A model generated the notes under the pieces. That model was not told where the DNA came from, ran no database searches, and saw only the letters and a list, made by a program, of their open reading frames with translations. DNA of 64,000 nucleotides, taken from JAXDMK01 sp963765955. Its GTDB lineage: Bacteria > Actinomycetota > Acidimicrobiia > Acidimicrobiales > AC-14. The position numbers were made by a program, and so were the translations under genes. Shown here piece by piece: positions 48,119 through 57,842 of this stretch. Position 1 is the stretch's first letter. Each line of letters starts with the position of its first letter. Where the stretch lies: positions 62,001-126,000 of the forward strand of contig CAVXYA010000008.1 in assembly GCA_963765955.1 (NCBI GenBank), given 5' to 3'.

Positions 48119-48516
48119 CGCTCGGACCCCACCCGTCCGAGGATGGCATCGACCCGGCGCAGCAGCTCCCGGGGACTGAAGGGCTTCACGATGTAATCGT
48201 CGGCGCCGGCCGCGAAACCCAGCTCGACCTGGGACTCCTGGGCCTTGGCCGTGAGCAGGATGACGGGGATCCCGGCCGTGGCGGGGTCGTCCCGCAGGGC
48301 CCGGCACACGTCGATGCCGCTCATCCGGGGCATGGCCCAGTCGAGGAGGACGAGGTCGGGGCGCACGCCCCACGCGGCGGACGACGCCCCCGACGCCGCC
48401 GCCAACCCGGCCGCGCCGTCCGCCTCGGCCATGGTCCCGTAGCCCGCCTGGCTCAGTTTCCAGGTGATCAGCTCTCGGATGTCGGTGTCGTCGTCGACGA
48501 CGAGGACGATCTTCAC
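48115..48516 (-). CDS. Single-domain response regulator
   Basis: 133 aa, receiver domain only, with no output domain. Acidic pocket VLVVDDDTDIREL, phospho-acceptor Asp in PDLVLLDWAMPRMSGIDVCR, Thr in PVILLTAKAQ and Lys in DDYIVKPFSPREL. It must act by protein contact, most simply with the HEAT protein it overlaps. No histidine kinase gene is adjacent. Confidence 0.9.
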   Translation of the reverse strand: MKIVLVVDDDTDIRELITWKLSQAGYGTMAEADGAAGLAAASGASSAAWGVRPDLVLLDWAMPRMSGIDVCRALRDDPATAGIPVILLTAKAQESQVELGFAAGADDYIVKPFSPRELLRRVDAILGRVGSER

Positions 48517-48652
48517 GCTGGTTCTCCTCGGTTCGCTCTGCTCCCGGTCATTGTCGGGACGAAGGGCGGTCGGCTGTATGAGCAGTCCGACTCATCCGCC
48601 AGAGTTGCGCAATCGGAGTGAATTGTCGCTGGCACTCTCTACGCTGGACGGG

Positions 48653-51600
48653 ATGTCCGCGCTCGACCGTTTCTCGCCTGTGGCCCGGGCCTGGTTCGAG
48701 TCCGCCTTCGAGGCCCCCACCGACGCCCAGGCTCGGGGGTGGGATGCGATCAGCCGGGGTGACCACACCCTGATCCTGGCCCCCACCGGGTCGGGCAAGA
48801 CCCTGGCCGCCTTTCTGTGGGCCCTCGACCGGCTGGTGGGGGGTGACGGCAACGGCGGGCCGCCCCCCACCGACAAGCGTCGGTTGCGGGTGCTGTATGT
48901 CTCGCCCCTCAAGGCCCTCACCTACGACATCGAGCGCAACCTGCGGGCCCCCCTGGCGGGCATGGCCATGGAGGCCGAGCGGCGGGGGCTGGCGGTCCCC
49001 GACGTGCGGGTCGGCATCCGCACCGGCGACACGTCGCAGGCCGACCGGCGCGACATCGTCCGCCACCCGCCCGACATCCTCGTCACGACCCCCGAGTCCC
49101 TCTACCTGATGCTCACGTCGGCCGCCCGTGAGGTCCTGAGGTCGGTGGAGTACGTGATCGTCGACGAGATCCACTCGGTGGCCGCCACCAAGCGGGGCGC
49201 CCACCTGGCCCTGTCCCTGGAACGGTTGGAGCGCCTCACCGCCAAAGAGGGATTGGGCACGCCGGCCCAGCGCATCGGGCTCTCGGCCACCCAACGGCCG
49301 TTGGACGAGGTGGCCCGCTTCCTGGGCGGCCGGGCCCGCGACCCCGGCTCCGGCGAGTGGGCGGCCCGACCGGTGGCGGTGGTCGACGCCGGGGTGCGCA
49401 AGCAGCTCGAGCTGGAGGTGATCGTCCCCGTCGACGACATGGGCGAGCTGGGCAAGGTCATCCCCGACGTGCTGGCCGGACCGGCGGCGGGCGACCCCGA
49501 GGTCCGCCACTCCATCTGGCCGGCCATGCACCCCGTCCTCCTCGACCTCATCCGGTCCCACACGTCCACCCTCATCTTCGTGAACTCCCGCCGCCTGGCC
49601 GAACGGCTTGCGGCCCGCCTCAACGACCTGGCGGGCGAGGAGCTGGTGCGGGCCCACCACGGGTCGATCGCCCGGGAGCAGCGGCTCGACATCGAGGACC
49701 AGCTGAAGGCGGGCAAGCTGCCCGCCCTCGTGGCCACCTCGAGCCTCGAGCTGGGCATCGACATGGGCGCCATCGACCTGGTCGTGCAGGTGGAGTCGCC
49801 GCCGTCGGTGGCCAGCGGGTTGCAGCGCATCGGCCGGGCCGGCCACCAGGTGGGCCAGCCGTCGAAGGGCAAGATCTTCCCCAAGTTCAGGGGCGACCTG
49901 GTGGTGGCGGCGGTGGCCGCGGCCCGAATGGAGCGGGGGCTGATCGAGGAGACCCGGGTCCCCCGCAACCCCCTCGACGTGCTGGCTCAGCAGATCGTGG
50001 CCATGTGCGCGGTCGACGACGTGACGGTCGACGAGGTGGCCGACGTGGCCGCCGGTGCCTACCCATTCGCCGATCTTTCGAGGCCGCTGCTGGAGAACGT
50101 GCTCGACATGCTGGCCGGCCGCTACCCGTCCGACGCCTTCGCCGAGCTCCGTCCGCGGATCGTCTGGGACCGGCTGGAGGGCACGCTGCGGGCCCGGCCC
50201 GGCGCCCGCATGCTGGCGGTCGTGAGCGGGGGGACGATCCCCGACCGGGGCCTGTACGGCGTCTTCACCCCCGAGGGGTCACGGGTGGGCGAGCTCGACG
50301 AGGAGTTCGTCTACGAGAGCAGGCCGGGCGAGACGATGGTGCTGGGGGCGTCCACCTGGCGCATCGAGGACATCACCCGCGACCGAGTGGTGGTCACGCC
50401 GGCGCCGGGCGAGCCGGGGAAGATGCCGTTCTGGCACGGCGACAACGTGGGCCGGCCGGTCGAGCTGGGCCGGGCCATCGGGGCCTTCCTGCGGGAGGTC
50501 GACTCGTGGCCCGACGCCCGGCTGGCCGACGAGTGCGCGTTGGACGAGCTGGCGGTCAAGAACCTGCGGGCCTACCTGGTCGAGGAGCGCTCGGTCACCG
50601 GCGGCGTGCTGCCCACCGACCGCCAGATCGTTGTCGAGCGCTTCCGCGACGAGCTGGGCGACTGGCGGGTGTGCCTGCTGTCCCCCTTCGGCGGTCGGGT
50701 GCACGCACCATGGGCCCTCGCTATCGAGGCCCGGGTGCGCGACCGGCTGGGGCTCGAGGTGCAGACGATGTGGAGCGACGACGGCATCGTCGTCCGCCTG
50801 CCCGAGGCCGACGAGGCGCCGCCGCTCGACATGGTGGTCGTCGACCCCGACGAGGTCGAGGAGCTGGTGGTGGGCGAGCTGGCCAACTCGGCCCTGTTCG
50901 CCTCCCGGTTCCGGGAGAACGCGGCCCGGGCCCTGCTGCTGCCCCGTCGCCGGCCCGGCCAGCGCACCCCCCTGTGGCAGATGCGGCAGCGCTCGGCCGA
51001 CCTGCTGGCGGTGGCGTCCAAGCACGGCGAGTTCCCGATCCTGCTGGAGACCTACCGGGAGTGCCTGCGCGACGTCTTCGACCTGCCCGCCCTCACCGAG
51101 ATCCTGGCCGGCATCCGCTCCCGGACGGTGCGGCTGGTGTCGGTGGAGACGGCCTCGCCCTCGCCGTTCGCGGCGTCGCTGGCCTTCGCCTACGTGGCCA
51201 ACTTCCTCTACGACGGCGACGCCCCCCTGGCCGAGCGGCGGGCGCAGGCCCTCACCCTCGACCGGGACATGCTGGCCGACCTGCTGGGGGCGGAGGAGCT
51301 GCGGGAGCTGGTCGACCCGGCCGCCCTGGCCGCCCTGGAGGACCAGCTCCAGTGTCTGGACGAGCGGTTCTGGGCCCGCTCGGCCGACGAGGCGTCGGAT
51401 CTGCTGCGGCGGCTGGGGGACCTGACCCGGGAGGAGCTGCGGGCCCGGTCGACGGCCGACTTCTCGGAGTCGCTGGTGCGCGACCGGCGGGCGGTGGAGC
51501 TGCGCGTCGGCGGCGAAGCCCGGCTGATCGCGGCGGAGGACGCCGGCCGCTACCGCGACGCCCTCGGCGCCCAGCCGCCGCCCGGCCTGCCCGACGCCTT

Positions 51601-53079
51601 CCTGGAGCCGGTCGACGACCCGTTGGGCACGCTGCTGGGCCGGTGGGCCCGCACCCACGGCCCGTTCCTCACCGCCGAGCCGGCTGGCCCGGTTCGGCCT
51701 GCCCGGTGGCCGTGGTCGACGCCCTGCTGGCGGCCCGGGCCGACCGGGGCGTGCTGCTCCGGGGCGAGTTCCGGCCTGAGGGACGGGAGCGGGAGTGGTG
51801 CGATCCCGAGGTGCTGCGGACGTTGCGCCAGCGGTCGCTGGCCGCCCTGCGGCGGGAGGTCGAGCCGGTGGAGGCGCCGGTGCTGGCCCGGTTCCTACCC
51901 GAGTGGCAGGGGGTGGGCTCGGAGGCCCGGGGGATCGACCGGCTGGTGGAGGTGGTACGCCAGCTCCAGGGGGTGCCCGTCCCCGCCTCGGTGCTCGAGC
52001 GCGACGTGCTGTCGGCCCGGGTGTCGGGCTGGTCGCCCCGCCTGCTCGACGAGCTGGCCGCCGCCGGCGAGGTGGCGTGGGTGGGGGCCGGTCCCCTCGG
52101 TCGCGACGACGGCAAGGTGCTGCTCTTCCTGCGGGGCCAGGCGGCGGCCCTGCGTCCGGTGACGGGCTCGGCGGCCGGCGGGGAGAGGCCGTCGCAGCCG
52201 GAGCACTACCGCATCCGGGAGGTGCTGGCCCGGCGGGGGGCGTGCTTCTTCCGGGAGCTGGCCGGGGCCAACGACAAGGAGTCGCTCGACGCCCTCTGGG
52301 ACCTGGTGTGGGCGGGCGAGGTCACCAACGACTCGTTCGCCGCTCTGCGGGCGTTCGTCGCCGGGGGGTCGGGGTCGGGCCGGGCCCGGCCGGCCAGCGC
52401 CAACAAGCGGCCCCGTCCGGGGTCGCTGACGGTGCTCGGTCCGCCCAAGGCCCAGGGCCGGTGGGCGCTGGTCGAGGCCGAGCTGCCCCTGGGCGACGTC
52501 ACCCCCACCGAGCGCTCGTACGCCCTGGCCGCCGCCCTCCTCGACCGCCACGGGGTGCTCACCCGGGAGGCGGTGCGGGGCGAGGGCCACGGCGGCGGGT
52601 TCGCCGCCGTGTACCCCGTCCTGCGCACCATGGAGGAGTCGGGCCGGGCCCGGCGGGGGTACTTCGTGGCCGGCCTGGGCGGCGCCCAGTTCGCCCTGCC
52701 CGGGGCCGTCGACCGGCTGCGGGCCCGCCGGGAGTCCACCGGCGAGGTCGTCGTCCTGGCCGCCACCGACCCGGCCAACGCCTACGGGGTGTCCCTGCCC
52801 TGGCCGGTCACGGGTCCCCGGCGGGTGGCGGGCGCCTATGTGGTCCTGGTCGACGGCCAGGCGTCGCTCTACGTGGAGAAGGGGGCCAAGTCGCTGGTGG
52901 CCCTCCGCCCCTTCGACGGCACGTGGGAGGACGCCGCCGTCGGCGCCCTCGACGGGCTGGTGGCCAGCGGCCGGGTCCGGCGGCTGGCCGTCGAGCGCTA
53001 CGACGACGCCCTCGATCCGGTGCTGCGCTCGGCCGGCTTCGTCCCGTCCCCCCGGGGACTGGTGCGCTATGGCGCCTGA
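48653..53079 (+). CDS. lhr: Lhr-like ATP-dependent helicase (one frameshift region)
   Basis: About 1475 aa, like mycobacterial Lhr. ATG 48653 (MSALDRFSPVARAWFESAF). A 3'-5' single-strand DNA translocase/helicase of DNA repair. Helicase motifs: I LAPTGSGKTLAAFLWAL, II VIVDEIHSVAATKRG, III IGLSATQRPLDEV, VI GLQRIGRAGHQVGQPSKG. The Lhr C-terminal domains follow. The frame breaks between 51694 and 51715, where two extra G residues (GGCCC, CCGGTGG) disrupt TAEPAARFGLPVAVVDALLA; the rest (GVLLRGEFRPEGREREW to GLVRYGA) is intact. The nei gene follows 68 bp later, as in mycobacteria. Confidence 0.9.
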
Positions 53080-53084
53080 CCTTT

Positions 53085-53138
53085 CCGAACCGGTGACGTT
53101 TGGCGGCGCCAGGATGCCCCGAGCCGTCACCAGTTCGG
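53085..53138. promoter_or_regulatory. Imperfect inverted repeat between lhr and nei
   Basis: CCGAACCGGTGACG (53085-53098) and CGTCACCAGTTCGG (53125-53138): a 14-nt stem with one mismatch and a 26-nt loop that ends 9 bp before the nei GTG. It could hide or expose the nei ribosome binding region, or end lhr transcription. Confidence 0.45.
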
Positions 53139-53147
53139 CTCGGCACG

Positions 53148-53936
53148 GTGCCTGAGGGGGACACGCTGGCCCGCACCTCGGCCACCATGCACCGGTGGCT
53201 GGCGGGGCGGGAGATCACGGCCGCCTCCACCAAGGTCGACGGCTTCCCCGCCGAGCGCCTGGTCGGCCGGCGCGTCGAGTCGGTCGAGGCCTGGGGCAAG
53301 AACCTCATGATCCGCCTCGACGGCGACGAGGTGCTGCGCACCCACCTGCGGATGACGGGGTCGTGGCACGTCTACCCCGCGGGTCACCCCTGGCGGCGGC
53401 CCGAGCGCCAGGCCCGCCTCACCCTCACCTGCGGTGACCGGGTGGCGGTGTGCTTCAACGCGCCGGTGGTGGAGCTGGTCCGGGCGGGCGGCATGGCGTC
53501 CCATCCGGCGCTGGGCAACCTCGGCCCCGACGTGCTCGACCAGCCTCCCGACCTCGAGGAGGTCCGACGCCGGGCCCGGGCCGGTCCTGCCGACCGGCCC
53601 CTCGGCGAGCTGCTGCTCGACCAGCGGGTGGTGGCCGGCATCGGCAACATCTGGCGCTGCGAGGCCCTCTTCGTCGAGGGCCACAACCCGTGGACGCCGG
53701 TCTCGGCCGTCACCGACGAGCAGCTCGACGCCCTGGTGTCCACCGCCGGCCGCCTCATGCAGGCGAGCGTGGACTCCCGGACGGGTGTCCCCGACCGGCG
53801 ATGGGTCTACCGCCGGGCCGGCCACGCCTGCCGCCGCTGCCGCACGCCGGTGAGGTCGCGACGCCAGGGCGAGCAGGCCCGCACCGCCTACTGGTGCCCC
53901 ACCTGCCAACCCGCCCCTGAGCCCGCCCATACCTGA
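53148..53936 (+). CDS. nei: Endonuclease VIII-like DNA glycosylase (Fpg/Nei family)
   Basis: 262 aa from GTG 53148, which places Pro-Glu (PEGDTLARTSATMHRWL) at the required N-terminal position; Pro is the Schiff-base nucleophile after Met removal. LVGRRVESVEAWGKNLMIRL and HLRMTGSW are conserved, as is GIGNIWRCEALFVEGHNPW. The C-terminal zinc finger is C-x2-C-x16-C-x2-C (CRRCRTP to YWCPTC). It removes oxidised bases and nicks the strand. The pairing with lhr points to a joint DNA-repair role, as in mycobacteria. Confidence 0.92.
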   Translation: MPEGDTLARTSATMHRWLAGREITAASTKVDGFPAERLVGRRVESVEAWGKNLMIRLDGDEVLRTHLRMTGSWHVYPAGHPWRRPERQARLTLTCGDRVAVCFNAPVVELVRAGGMASHPALGNLGPDVLDQPPDLEEVRRRARAGPADRPLGELLLDQRVVAGIGNIWRCEALFVEGHNPWTPVSAVTDEQLDALVSTAGRLMQASVDSRTGVPDRRWVYRRAGHACRRCRTPVRSRRQGEQARTAYWCPTCQPAPEPAHT

Positions 53937-53963
53937 CAGCTCGGGACGTCTTGGGTCGAGATC

Positions 53964-54018
53964 GCCGTCGAGTGTGCAAAAACCACGGATATAGCCTGGT
54001 TCTTGCACACTCGACGGC
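53964..54018. repeat. 55-bp intergenic inverted repeat with 16-bp perfect arms
   Basis: GCCGTCGAGTGTGCAA (53964-53979) and TTGCACACTCGACGGC (54003-54018) are perfect complements, and an inner ACCA/TGGT stem lies in the loop, which is AT-richer than its surroundings. It sits between nei and the MFS gene. It has the same outer-stem, gap, inner-stem form as the elements at 36.8 kb. No T-run follows, so it is not a classic terminator. Confidence 0.7.
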
Positions 54019-54033
54019 CGTGGCCTGGGCCCG

Positions 54034-55308
54034 ATGACCGCACCGAGGCCCGGCCGCCGGCGGCTGCTGGCCGACATCTCACCGCTCCGGGAGTCCCGCG
54101 ACTTCCGGCTCCTGTTCATCGGCAACGCGGTGTCGTACGTGGGCCGCCAGCTCACGGTGGTGGCCATCCCCTACCAGGTGTACCTCCTCACCAACTCGTC
54201 GCTGGCGGTGGGGCTGACCGGCCTGGCCTCCCTGGGGCCGCTCGTGATCATGTCGCTGGTGGGGGGCGCCATCGCCGACGCGGTCGACCGCCGCAAGCTG
54301 CTCCTGGCCAACGTGGTGGCCCAGGCCGCCACCAGCGTGGCCCTCGCCGTCAACGCCTCCTTCGACGAGCCCGCCCTCTGGCCGCTGTACGTGCTCGGCG
54401 CCCTCAACGCCGGGCTGTGGGGCGTCGACCTGCCCACCCGCAACGCCATGGTGCCGGCGATGGTCTCCCGGGAGAAGTTCCCGGCCGCGGCCGCCCTCGG
54501 GCAGCTCGTCTTCCAGGTGGGACAGGTGGCGGGCCCCGCCCTGGCCGGCCTGGTGATCAGCGGCATCGACCTGTCCGCCGCCTACTGGATCGACGCCGCC
54601 ACCTACGGCGCCGCCTTCGCCGCCATCATCCTCATCTCGCCCCAGCCCCCGCAGGGTGGCGGCACCAAGGCCGGGCTGGCGTCGATCAAGGAGGGGCTCT
54701 CCTACCTCAAGGGCCGGCGCCTGCTGGTCAGCACCTTCCTCATCGACATCAACGCCATGGTGTTCGGGATGCCCCGCGCCTTGTTCCCCGCCCTCGGCAC
54801 CGGGCTGTTCGGGGGCGGGGCGACCACCGTGGGCCTCCTCTTCGCCGCCCCCGGGGCGGGCGCCCTCCTCGGTGCCCTGTTCACCGGCTGGGTCGGCGGC
54901 GTCCGCCGCCAGGGCCGGGTCGTCGTCGTATCGGTGCTGCTGTGGGGCGCCGCCATCGCCGGCTTCGGGCTCGTCCCCTGGCTCCCGCTGGCCCTGGTCC
55001 TGCTGGCCGTGGCCGGGGCGGCCGACGTGGTGAGCGCCGTGTTCCGCAACACCATCCTCCAGATCAGCGTCCCCGACGGGCTCCGGGGGCGGCTCAGCTC
55101 GATCCACATCGCGGTCGTCACCGGGGGCCCGGCCCTGGGTGACGCCGAGGCGGGGGCGGTGGCCGCGCTGACCACCCCCCGAGTTTCGGTAGTGTCCGGG
55201 GGACTGGCCTGCATGCTGGGAGTGTTGCTGCTGGTCAGATGGGTACCGGAACTGCCCCGGTACGATGCGGCCGTAGAGGAGATTCCTGTGGTTGACACTG
55301 ATGGCTGA
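54034..55308 (+). CDS. MFS transporter (EntS/enterobactin exporter-like group)
   Basis: 424 aa with about 12 membrane helices. It opens RESRDFRLLFIGNAVSYVGRQ LTVVAIPYQVY, and the loop 2-3 motif is VGGAIADAVDRRKLLLANV. The arrangement fits the MFS_3/EntS-like exporters (PLYVLGALNAGLWGVDLPTR NAMVP; RNTILQISVPDGLRGRLSSI). The substrate is unknown. The citrate synthase gene starts inside its last codons (8-bp overlap). Confidence 0.85.
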   Translation: MTAPRPGRRRLLADISPLRESRDFRLLFIGNAVSYVGRQLTVVAIPYQVYLLTNSSLAVGLTGLASLGPLVIMSLVGGAIADAVDRRKLLLANVVAQAATSVALAVNASFDEPALWPLYVLGALNAGLWGVDLPTRNAMVPAMVSREKFPAAAALGQLVFQVGQVAGPALAGLVISGIDLSAAYWIDAATYGAAFAAIILISPQPPQGGGTKAGLASIKEGLSYLKGRRLLVSTFLIDINAMVFGMPRALFPALGTGLFGGGATTVGLLFAAPGAGALLGALFTGWVGGVRRQGRVVVVSVLLWGAAIAGFGLVPWLPLALVLLAVAGAADVVSAVFRNTILQISVPDGLRGRLSSIHIAVVTGGPALGDAEAGAVAALTTPRVSVVSGGLACMLGVLLLVRWVPELPRYDAAVEEIPVVDTDG

Positions 55309-56848
55309 GAAGACGCGCAAGCGCTCGGTCGCCGACCTGATGACGACGGGCGTGCTGACGGTGTCCGCGTCCGACACCCTGGCCAGCGCCTGCGACCGCA
55401 TGCTCCAGCGGGGCGTCGGCTCGGTGGTGGTGGTCGACGGCGAGCGGGCCATCGGCATCCTCACCGAACGCGACCTGGTGCGGGTGGCGGGGGCGGGGGC
55501 CGACCCGGGCACGGCCAAGGTCTCGGAGTGGATGACGCCCGAGCCCAACACGGTCAAGTCCACCGACGACATCGACGACACCTTCAAGAGCTTGAAGGCC
55601 CACGGCTACCGCCACTTCCCGGTGGTCGACGACGACCGCCTGGTCGGCATCGTCTCCATGCGCGACATGCTCAAGCTGGCGCCCATCCTCCCGGTCGAGC
55701 ACCCAGGCGCCATCGAGGCCAAGCGGGGCCTGGAGGGCGTGGTGGTGGCGGAGACGTCGGTGGGCGACGTCCGGGGGATGGAGGGCTTCTACCACTACCG
55801 CCAGTACAACGCGGTGGAGCTGGCCGAGAAGCGCTCTCTGGAGGACGTGTGGTACCTCCTCTACGAGGGCCACCTGCCCTCGGCCGCCGAGCGGGAGACC
55901 TTCGCCGAGGAGATCCGGTCGCTGCGGGCCATCCCCGGCCCGGTCAAGGACATGCTCCCCATCATCGCCACCGCGGGCGAGCATTTCACCCCCCTCGACG
56001 CCCTCCGCACCGCCTACTCGGCGCTGGCCTACGCGGCCGACTTCAAGTCGTGGATGGACATCGACGCCACCACCCTGCGGGCCAACGCCATGCAGACGAG
56101 CGCGGTGATGCCCACGCTCATCATGGCCCTGTACCGGCTCAACCAGGGCCTGGAGCCGATCGACCCCCATCCCGACCTGCCCTACGCGGCCAACTACCTC
56201 TACATGCTCACCGGCGAGGTGCCCGAGCCCGGCAACGCCCGGGCCATCGAGCAGTACCTCATCTCCACCACCGACCACGGGTTCAACTCCTCGACGTTCA
56301 CCGCCCGGGTCATCACGTCCACCGGCGCCGACCTGGGCTCGGCCGTCGTCGGCGCCATCGGCGCCCTGTCGGGACCGCTCCACGGCGGCGCCCCCAGCCG
56401 GGCCCTCGACATGCTCGACGCCATCGGCACGCCCGACAAGACCGAGTCCTGGGTGCGGGACGCCATCACCCGGGGCGAGCGCATCATGGGCTTCGGGCAC
56501 CGCATCTACAAGACCGACGACCCCCGCTCGGTGATGCTGCGGGGGGTCGCCGAGCGCCTGGGCGGGCCCATGGTCGACTTCGCCAAGCAGGTGGAGAAGA
56601 CCGTCGTGGAGGTGCTGGCCGAGCTCAAGCCGGGCCGGTCGCTCTACGCCAACGTCGAGTTCTACGCCGGGGTGGTGATGGACAAGGTGGGCCTGCCCCG
56701 CACCCTGTTCACGCCCACGTTCACGTCCAGCCGGGTCATCGGGTGGACGGCCCACGCCCTCGAGCAGGCCGCCGACAACCGCCTGATCCGGCCGTCGGCC
56801 CACTACGAGGGCCCGCCTCCGCCCGAGCCGGTCCCCGACCCTGACTGA
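55301..56848 (+). CDS. Citrate synthase with N-terminal CBS-domain pair
   Basis: 515 aa from ATG 55301. Residues 10-135 are two CBS motifs: DLMTTGVLTVSASDTLASACD with GILTERDLVRVAG, and WMTPEPNTVKSTDDIDDTFK with FPVVDDDRLVGIVSMRDMLK. After a short linker, a complete citrate/2-methylcitrate synthase follows: GVVVAETSVGDVRGMEGFYH YRQY, GPLHGGAPSRAL (first catalytic His), IMGFGHRIYKTDDPRS (second His), NVEFYAGVVMDKVGLP (usual Asp replaced by Glu). CBS pairs bind adenosine nucleotides, so the fusion suggests energy-state control of entry to the TCA or methylcitrate cycle. Confidence 0.9.
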   Translation: MAEKTRKRSVADLMTTGVLTVSASDTLASACDRMLQRGVGSVVVVDGERAIGILTERDLVRVAGAGADPGTAKVSEWMTPEPNTVKSTDDIDDTFKSLKAHGYRHFPVVDDDRLVGIVSMRDMLKLAPILPVEHPGAIEAKRGLEGVVVAETSVGDVRGMEGFYHYRQYNAVELAEKRSLEDVWYLLYEGHLPSAAERETFAEEIRSLRAIPGPVKDMLPIIATAGEHFTPLDALRTAYSALAYAADFKSWMDIDATTLRANAMQTSAVMPTLIMALYRLNQGLEPIDPHPDLPYAANYLYMLTGEVPEPGNARAIEQYLISTTDHGFNSSTFTARVITSTGADLGSAVVGAIGALSGPLHGGAPSRALDMLDAIGTPDKTESWVRDAITRGERIMGFGHRIYKTDDPRSVMLRGVAERLGGPMVDFAKQVEKTVVEVLAELKPGRSLYANVEFYAGVVMDKVGLPRTLFTPTFTSSRVIGWTAHALEQAADNRLIRPSAHYEGPPPPEPVPDPD

Positions 56849-56867
56849 GAGCGGCGTCCCGGCCGCG

Positions 56868-57305
56868 GTGACCGTCGAGGAGATCACCGAGGTCGGCCCC
56901 GAGGTGCGGGAGGCGGTCGCCCGCCTGGTGCCCCAGCTCTCCCGGTCGGCGCCGGTGCCGACCGACGAGGAGTTGGCCGAGATCGTGGCGTCCCCCGCGA
57001 CGCTGTTCCTGGCCGCCCGATCGCCTGGCCCGGACCGCCGAATCGTGGGCTTGCTGACCCTCGCCGTGTTCCGCATACCCACCGGCGTGCGGGCGTGGAT
57101 CGAGGACGTGGTCGTCGATGAGTCCCACCGGGGGCAGGGTGTGGGCGGCGCCCTCGCCCGGGAGGCCCTGCGGCGGGCGGAGGCGGCCGGGGCCCGCACC
57201 GTCGACCTGACCTCGCGACCGTCGCGAGAGGCGGCCAATCGCCTGTACCTGAGCCTCGGTTTCGTGGTCCGGGAGACGAACGTCTACCGCCACCAGTCGG
57301 GTTAG
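56868..57305 (+). CDS. GNAT-family N-acetyltransferase
   Basis: 145 aa from GTG 56868. Acetyl-CoA-binding motif A: WIEDVVVDESHRGQGVGGAL AREAL, followed by ARTVDLTSRPSREAANRLYL SLGFVVRETNVYR. The substrate is not predictable. It lies 19 bp after the citrate synthase stop, in the same direction. The group II intron begins 35 bp downstream. Confidence 0.85.
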   Translation: MTVEEITEVGPEVREAVARLVPQLSRSAPVPTDEELAEIVASPATLFLAARSPGPDRRIVGLLTLAVFRIPTGVRAWIEDVVVDESHRGQGVGGALAREALRRAEAAGARTVDLTSRPSREAANRLYLSLGFVVRETNVYRHQSG

Positions 57306-57842
57306 AGATCGGCCCGTCCGCCGTAGAATGGTGGGCGTGGTGCGTCCTGAAAGCTGGACCAGACCAGCGGGTGTGAGTCCCGCCCGGGTAATCGCCGGAG
57401 AGCCCGGTAGCAGGCCCCGGTTCGTCGCCGAGAGGCGGCGGGCTGAGCGGGGCGTCAAGAGCCTCCTCGGAGGAAGCAAGCGTGCGGGCCGTAGCGCCAC
57501 CAGGCGCGAGTCCTGCAGCCTCGTCACATTTACAACGGGGGAGCCGAGCCGCTCACGTCACGGCGAAGGTCCACGTCCGACCGCCTGGCAAGGTCCGGAG
57601 ATGCCACAGGTCGGGTCCTCCCGGGGTATGGGGAGCGGCACGTACGCACGGTCAGGTTCGGAAGGGGAGAGACCCGTCTGCGCAGCCTCGTCAGCAAAGA
57701 CCGCTCGTATAAGCCAGTGGTGAAGTCGAGCGGAGCGCAGCGGGAGTCCGACGGGGTCGTAGTACCGCCGGCCGTCGTTGAGGCGGCAGGCGGGAAGGAC
57801 CCCGACTTTGGTCACGCCGGAGATGGAGGTAAGCGCAAGGGC

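Noticed and set aside
49357..51690. Second helicase-length frame overlapping lhr
   Set aside because: Only the part after about 51715 in this frame is real (lhr after the frame break); upstream it is an Arg/Gly/Pro-rich shadow.
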